A stretch of 16,681 nt of DNA from positions 1 to 16,681 of the forward strand of contig DIFN01000070.1 in NCBI GenBank assembly GCA_002419145.1, given 5' to 3'. The DNA is from Mageeibacillus sp. UBA5747 (GTDB lineage Bacteria > Bacillota > Clostridia > Saccharofermentanales > UBA5734). Position numbers and translations under genes: made by a program. Shown piece after piece: positions 12,704 through 16,681 of this stretch (position 1 is the stretch's first letter; each line of letters opens with the position of its first letter). The notes beneath the pieces were generated by a model. The model ran no database searches, was not told the DNA's origin, and worked only from the letters and a program-made list of their open reading frames with translations.

Positions 12704-15256
12704 TCAGACTGGGGGCTGGGCGTCAGATGCAGAAGAGTCGGTCAGGACTTCGCGGGCGCTGATGATCGCGCCGGGCAAGTCATCGACGGCATCGCCGATC
12801 AGGCGCACGGTGTTGGTCAGCTGGGCCACGATGGCGGACAGTTCCTGGTCAAATGACTGGAAGGTCGACTGGGTGCTGAGCTGGATCTGCTCACCAAAGG
12901 TCTGGACCGAGACGTCGAGGGATTTGTTGAGGCCGGCGATTTCCGAGGTCACTTCGCGCACGAGGAAGGTCAAGTCACGCACCTGGTCGTCGAGGCTGTT
13001 CATCAGGGTCGTCGAGCTTTCGGTCAGTTTGCTCATCAGATCCTGGTATTGTTCGTCCGACTGGGTCAGGGTCATCTGGGTCAGATCGTTGTATTTGCCA
13101 AAAATGTCCACCAGATTGGCTTGGAGGTCATCTTGGAGGCGATTGATCTGGACATGCATCTGGTCAAAGTAGCCGCCGATCTGGGACTCAACGGCGAGCT
13201 GCTCCTCCCGGATACGCTGGGCATCGGCCTGGCTGGCTTCGATCATGACCTTGAGCTGTTCGACCATATCGCTGCTCTTGAGGAGGGTCTGGCTGAGAGC
13301 CTCAGTGGCCCCGTTGAGGGTCTGGATGAGCTGGTCCTGGCCGGCTGAAAACGACTGGGTCAGGGCTGCTGAGCCGGTGTTGAACAGGTCGGTGATCAGG
13401 GTGCTGCTCTGGGTATAGGAGTTTTGCAGGTTCGTGCTGCCCGAGGTCAAAGACTGGGTCAGGGTGTCGGCGCTGTTTTTGAAAGCCGATTCCATCTGCT
13501 CGTAGCCCTGGGTGAAGATCGCGCGCAGCTGCTCGGAGCCCTGGGACAGGGCGGACTGGACTTCGACCGCACTGGTGTGGAGCGTGCTGGCGAACTGCTC
13601 GGTTGAGCCGGTGAAGGCGGCCTGGAGCTGGCTCGAGCCGCTGTTGAACAGGTCGGTGATCAGGGTGCTGCTCTGGGTATAGGAATCCTGCAGGGTCGTA
13701 CTGCCGGACTGGAGCGACAAAGTCAAGGCATCGGTGCTGTTTTTGAAAGCCGATTCCATCTGCTCGGAGCCTTGGGTGAAAATTGCGCGCAGCTGCTCAG
13801 AGCCCTGGGACAGGGCGGACTGGACTTCGACCGCACGGGTGTGGAGCGTGCTGGCGAACTGCTCGGTCGAGCCAGTGAAAGCCGTCTGGAGCTGGCTCGA
13901 GCCTTCGGCAAAACGGCTGTTCAGCAGGTCGCTGCCGGCAGTGAAGGCGGCCTGCAGGTGATCGGCACCGGTGACATAGGTCTCACTGACCTGGACCGCG
14001 CTGGCAGCAGCGGCCGCTTGGACCTGGGCAGCGCTGGCAGCGAGGAGCTGCCCGATCTGGGTCGAGCCAGTGGCCAGAATCCCCTCCATGCTGCTGGCAC
14101 CAGTTGTCAGAGCCTGGCTAAGCTGTTCGGTGCTGCTGGCAAAGACTTGGTTGATCTGACCGGCGCTGGCAGAAAAGACTTGGCTCAATTGGCTGGAGCT
14201 GGCGCTGAAGACCTCATTGAGCCGGGTGGTGCTTTCAATCACAGCCTGGTGTGAGGCAAAGAGACCCGCGAGGATCGCCTGGGCGGACTGCTGGGCATCT
14301 AGTTGCAGGCCGGTGGACTGGTCGATCGCGGTCAGCAGATCCTGGGTCCGGCCAATGGCGGTAGCATGGATTTCATTGAGGGCAGCAATCGACGCGGACA
14401 GGTCCGTGAGGTGTTCGCCCAGGATCTGGTCGAGCTGGCGGGCGAAATGGGCGGCCAGCTTGCCGATCCCCTGTTGCTGTTGTTCATTGACATGCTTGAC
14501 CGCCTGGTCGAAGGACTGGCTCATGTTGCGGATCACCGGGACCATCTGCTTCTGGGTCGCATCAGCCATCGCCGTGCTCAGGGTTGGTCCGAGGTTCTGG
14601 ATCTGGTCGATCAGGAGTTTCTGGTCGGCCAGGATGCGGTACTGGACCTGGGCATCGCTCATGACGATGAAATGGTGCGCGAGCATGTCCTGCAGGGCTT
14701 CGATCTCGACCGTCGCCCGGTGGATTTTGATCTGGTCGAGAGCACGGAATAAAAGGATCAGGAAAGTCGACAGGCTGGCGGCCAGGAAGATTGGCAGCAG
14801 GCTGGCCGCTGGATTGTTCTGATTTTGGCTATAAATCGCGGTCAGGGTGCCGATCACCGTGATCGAGGCCATCAGGACGAAGGCGGGCATGACCAGGCCA
14901 CGGTATGGGATGTGGCGGACGATCGTGCGTGGATTGAGGTTGATTGTCAGGTCGGCCAAGGCATACGGCTGGCCGTTCGAATCCATGATGATTGAGCGCA
15001 CAATCGCCGGTGAGAGCATCCCGAGGCGCTCAGGCGTGGCCTGGGAGCGGAGCAGCTTAAGGTTCTCGACCGGGTCGCGTTTCCAGAGCTGGGCCACCTC
15101 CTGCCGGACTTTCTGGATTGAACGGAACAGATGTGCAAAACCGGCCAGATCACACATGATCCAGCCGGCAATTGCCAGGAGAAAAATCAGGGAAACGGTT
15201 CCAGTCAAGACCCAATTGACAGGCAGGTCAGCAAGAAATTGAGTCAGTAGCGTCAT
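12704..15256 (-). CDS. MotA/ZorA-like membrane protein, giant coiled tail
   Basis: An 850-residue inner-membrane protein. TM1 (about 16-38) is followed by an 80-residue basic cytoplasmic loop, a TM2-TM3 hairpin (about 122-142 and 150-171) and a tail of some 675 residues; positive-inside charges put the tail in the cytoplasm. The arrangement, the Gly136-Thr137 pair in TM2 and the Ser/Thr-rich start of TM3 (SLST, 161-164) recall MotA/TolQ/ExbB proton channels, especially ZorA of Zorya defence. Tail residues 342-660 are 29 consecutive 11-residue repeats (typical unit GSEQLRAIFTQ); further coiled coil runs to about 830. Fully extended helix would be near 95 nm. AGGAGG precedes the ATG at 15256 by five bases. 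It follows PilO by 31 bases and precedes an unknown gene by 13. No MotB/ZorB partner is in view. Alternatives are a methyl-accepting-like or scaffolding protein. Confidence 0.85.
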   Translation of the reverse strand: MTLLTQFLADLPVNWVLTGTVSLIFLLAIAGWIMCDLAGFAHLFRSIQKVRQEVAQLWKRDPVENLKLLRSQATPERLGMLSPAIVRSIIMDSNGQPYALADLTINLNPRTIVRHIPYRGLVMPAFVLMASITVIGTLTAIYSQNQNNPAASLLPIFLAASLSTFLILLFRALDQIKIHRATVEIEALQDMLAHHFIVMSDAQVQYRILADQKLLIDQIQNLGPTLSTAMADATQKQMVPVIRNMSQSFDQAVKHVNEQQQQGIGKLAAHFARQLDQILGEHLTDLSASIAALNEIHATAIGRTQDLLTAIDQSTGLQLDAQQSAQAILAGLFASHQAVIESTTRLNEVFSASSSQLSQVFSASAGQINQVFASSTEQLSQALTTGASSMEGILATGSTQIGQLLAASAAQVQAAAAASAVQVSETYVTGADHLQAAFTAGSDLLNSRFAEGSSQLQTAFTGSTEQFASTLHTRAVEVQSALSQGSEQLRAIFTQGSEQMESAFKNSTDALTLSLQSGSTTLQDSYTQSSTLITDLFNSGSSQLQAAFTGSTEQFASTLHTSAVEVQSALSQGSEQLRAIFTQGYEQMESAFKNSADTLTQSLTSGSTNLQNSYTQSSTLITDLFNTGSAALTQSFSAGQDQLIQTLNGATEALSQTLLKSSDMVEQLKVMIEASQADAQRIREEQLAVESQIGGYFDQMHVQINRLQDDLQANLVDIFGKYNDLTQMTLTQSDEQYQDLMSKLTESSTTLMNSLDDQVRDLTFLVREVTSEIAGLNKSLDVSVQTFGEQIQLSTQSTFQSFDQELSAIVAQLTNTVRLIGDAVDDLPGAIISAREVLTDSSASDAQPPV
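13277..14233 (-). repeat. 29 tandem 11-residue (hendecad) coding repeats
   Basis: Codons 342-660 of the long-tailed membrane protein divide without a gap into 29 units of 33 bases. Positions 1-2 are mostly Gly/Ser plus a small residue, position 5 is Leu/Met/Ile/Val, and position 9 is Phe/Leu or another hydrophobic. Eleven-residue periodicity suits slightly right-handed coiled coils; amphipathic surface-binding helices are the alternative. The frame never slips, so the period is under selection. Confidence 0.9.
13376..13903 (-). repeat. 264-base in-frame tandem duplication
   Basis: Two adjacent copies, 13640-13903 and 13376-13639, each encode eight 11-residue units (residues 452-539 and 540-627). 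The proteins match at 78 of 88 positions, and long DNA stretches are identical, for example around 13381 and 13645. The copy boundary falls exactly on the 11-residue period, so the duplication lengthened the tail by a whole number of repeats. Confidence 0.95.
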
Positions 15257-15287
15257 TGGGGCCTCCTGGCGGAAAGTTTTTCAAACA

Positions 15288-16142
15288 TCATGACACAGTG
15301 TCAGCAGCGGCGAAGGGGTCTTCCTTGCCATAGGGTCCGGTCAGTTCCCAAGCTTCGTATTCCTCATCCTGGGTGACCAGTTTCGGGATGGCATTGAAGG
15401 CCAGGCTGTAATTGCAGTTCAGCAGGCCATTGGGCACGGCGATGGTCACTGGGTTGCCGTTTTCGTCGGTGATGGTCTGCTCCGTGGTGTCGCCAGGGGT
15501 CAGGCTCAGGCTCAGGAACTGGACCGAGCGGTCCTCCTCCTCGACCAGGCGCATCCAGTCGATGACCTGGGCATAGGTTGCCGAGAACGTGACGTTGAGG
15601 TTCATTGAATCGATCGAGGTCACTGCAGCCTGCTGTGCCGCGGTGTCAGTTTCTCCGGCTGGTGGCGTCGGCGCTGCTTCAGCCGCTGCAGCCGGCTCGG
15701 CCACAGCCCCGTCCAAGGTGGCGTTGTATTCCTGAACAATGACGCCCAGGCTGTTGGGATCTGCGGCCGGCGTCTCGTCGGGGGCGCGAGGCAGATCATG
15801 GGTGACCATCAGGGTGAAGGCTTCGTCTGAAACGGTCACAGCGCTGGCGCTGTACAGGTCGTTCAGGATCAGCATCAGTTTTTCCTGGATGATCGAGGGG
15901 TAATAGACCTTCGTCCGTTCAGTCACTTGGGCTGACAGGGTGCCGACTTCGCTTTTCAACTTGTCGAACGAAGCGATCTTGGCCATGGTTTCGTCGTAGG
16001 TCATCTGGACCTCGTCACGCTGGACCACCAGCTGCTCATGGGTGTCCCACAGCGGCAGGTACACGAGGTAATAGCCGGCGGCGAGCAGGGCGATGATGGC
16101 CAGGACGGCGAGCAGGAATTGTTCACGTACGGAGAGTTTCAT
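15288..16142 (-). CDS. pilO: PilO-like pilus alignment protein
   Basis: A 284-residue bitopic membrane protein with a short cytoplasmic N-terminus, one membrane helix (about 9-31), a coiled coil (about 34-70) and an extracytoplasmic domain. This is the PilO plan: PilO pairs with PilN to align the type IV pilus assembly platform across the envelope. An Ala/Pro/Thr-rich insert (about 143-175) interrupts the distal domain, and a second ferredoxin-like part follows (NLNVTFSATYAQVIDWMRLVEEEDRSV, beginning near residue 181). The start overlaps the PilN stop as ATGA, and AGGAGG lies about ten bases upstream. Sequence similarity in this family is low, so the call rests on topology, length and the PilN neighbour; a GspM-like protein of a secretion system is the alternative. 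Confidence 0.78.
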   Translation of the reverse strand: MKLSVREQFLLAVLAIIALLAAGYYLVYLPLWDTHEQLVVQRDEVQMTYDETMAKIASFDKLKSEVGTLSAQVTERTKVYYPSIIQEKLMLILNDLYSASAVTVSDEAFTLMVTHDLPRAPDETPAADPNSLGVIVQEYNATLDGAVAEPAAAAEAAPTPPAGETDTAAQQAAVTSIDSMNLNVTFSATYAQVIDWMRLVEEEDRSVQFLSLSLTPGDTTEQTITDENGNPVTIAVPNGLLNCNYSLAFNAIPKLVTQDEEYEAWELTGPYGKEDPFAAADTVS

Positions 16143-16681
16143 TCCGGCATCACCTCCTGGAGGGTGGCATGGATGACGATCGACCGGCCGTCAGGCTCGG
16201 CTCCCTCGGCATCGCTGCGGGTGGCGGAGAGAAGCTCGACGGTGGCGAACAGGCCGGTATCTTTGAAATTGCGGACGAGCTCGGCGTTGGCGGTCAGGTC
16301 GGTGGAGGTGGCCTCGAGCATCAGGTCGCTGGAGGTGATCGACAGACTGGTCAGGGTGACCGTCTCCGGGATCGCAGCGGCGATCGTGTCGAGGGTGGCT
16401 TTGGCGATCCGGTCGTCAACCTTGAGGGCAGCTTCGATCGTGGTCAAGCCCTCATCATAGCGTTTCAACAGTTGGAGCTGCTTGCTGACGGCATTGACTG
16501 CAGCGATTTGGGTGGCGACGGCTGGGGCGGCCAGTTCATCCTCCATCAGCTGGATCTCCTGGCGTAAGGCCGTGTTGAGGTTGTTGAGGAAAAAGTACAG
16601 GCCGCCCACGGCCAGAGCGATCACCACAATGGCGATGATCAGGATGCGGCCGATCGGGGCATGATCCCGTTTCGCATGGGG
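16139..16681 (-). CDS. pilN: PilN-like pilus assembly protein (5' end outside window)
   Basis: The C-terminal 180 residues of a bitopic membrane protein; the frame stays open to the window edge, so the true start is beyond 16681. A short basic segment (HAKRDH) precedes one membrane helix (IGRILIIAIVVIALAVGGLY), a coiled coil (LRQEIQLMEDELAAP), and a small alpha/beta domain with IAAAIPETVTLTSLSI. That last stretch is the 'iaxxlPxxvxLxsl' signature of PilN and related GspL C-termini. PilN docks cytoplasmic PilM to PilO. The four-base overlap with the next gene supports a PilN-PilO pair, and upstream genes would be expected to include pilM and the pilus ATPase and platform genes. Confidence 0.85.
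   Translation of the reverse strand, partial: PHAKRDHAPIGRILIIAIVVIALAVGGLYFFLNNLNTALRQEIQLMEDELAAPAVATQIAAVNAVSKQLQLLKRYDEGLTTIEAALKVDDRIAKATLDTIAAAIPETVTLTSLSITSSDLMLEATSTDLTANAELVRNFKDTGLFATVELLSATRSDAEGAEPDGRSIVIHATLQEVMPE

Noticed and set aside
13376..13903. Insertion sequence or other mobile repeat
   Set aside because: The repeat is an in-frame coding duplication with no transposase, terminal inverted repeats or target duplication.
11269..16681. Complete Zorya defence system
   Set aside because: No ZorB and no ZorD/ZorE helicase or nuclease gene is present. The operon ends at 11269 and its visible upstream part is pilus genes.

Overview
The window looks like chromosome of a moderately GC-rich member of the Bacillota (Clostridia-like). 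The pointers are strong AGGAGG-type ribosome sites, sigma-A promoters with 17-base spacers, a DUF948/YtxH pair, a LytTR-type response regulator, a PerR/Fur-family protein and Gram-positive-style family 2 glycosyltransferases. This placement is an inference from gene content; no rRNA or marker gene is present. No tRNA, rRNA, CRISPR array, insertion sequence or phage gene was seen.

Layout. (1) Bases 42-118 hold a GC-rich tandem minisatellite. (2) Bases 122-6161, minus strand: an eight-gene train in which every gene overlaps the next, by 1 to 11 bases and mostly as ATGA. In transcription order it is a Fur/PerR-type regulator, a YbhB/PEBP-like protein, a stand-alone Hpt-domain protein, a small membrane protein and four family 2 glycosyltransferases, the last with two glycosyltransferase-like halves. 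A clean sigma-A promoter lies before the regulator. The train probably builds or decorates a surface polysaccharide. (3) Bases 6365-7111, minus strand: a LytTR response regulator broken by one in-frame TAA four codons before the invariant receiver lysine. (4) Bases 7112-7324: a divergent promoter region with three copies of a 10-base motif, TGACANATTC. (5) Bases 7325-9457, plus strand: a glycogen debranching enzyme (GlgX/isoamylase type), followed by a bidirectional terminator. (6) Bases 9578-10450, minus strand: a DUF948 protein and a YtxH protein with a well-formed promoter. (7) Bases 10746-11216, plus strand: a zinc-ribbon/DUF4870-like membrane protein with a perfect hairpin in its leader. 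(8) Bases 11269-16681, minus strand: the end of a type IV pilus-like operon (PilN, PilO), then an 850-residue three-TM protein with a very long cytoplasmic tail, then a 473-residue protein of unknown function.

The most interesting part is region 8. The 850-residue protein has a MotA/TolQ/ExbB- or ZorA-like arrangement: TM1, cytoplasmic loop, TM2-TM3 hairpin carrying a Gly-Thr motif, then a long helical tail. Its tail contains 29 uninterrupted 11-residue repeats, eight of which were duplicated as an exact 264-base unit. It sits directly behind PilO with no ZorB/MotB-type partner in view and is followed by a large orphan protein at the operon end. This may be a pilus-linked or defence-like membrane machine that has not been described. 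That reading is inference; the repeat architecture and gene order are seen directly.
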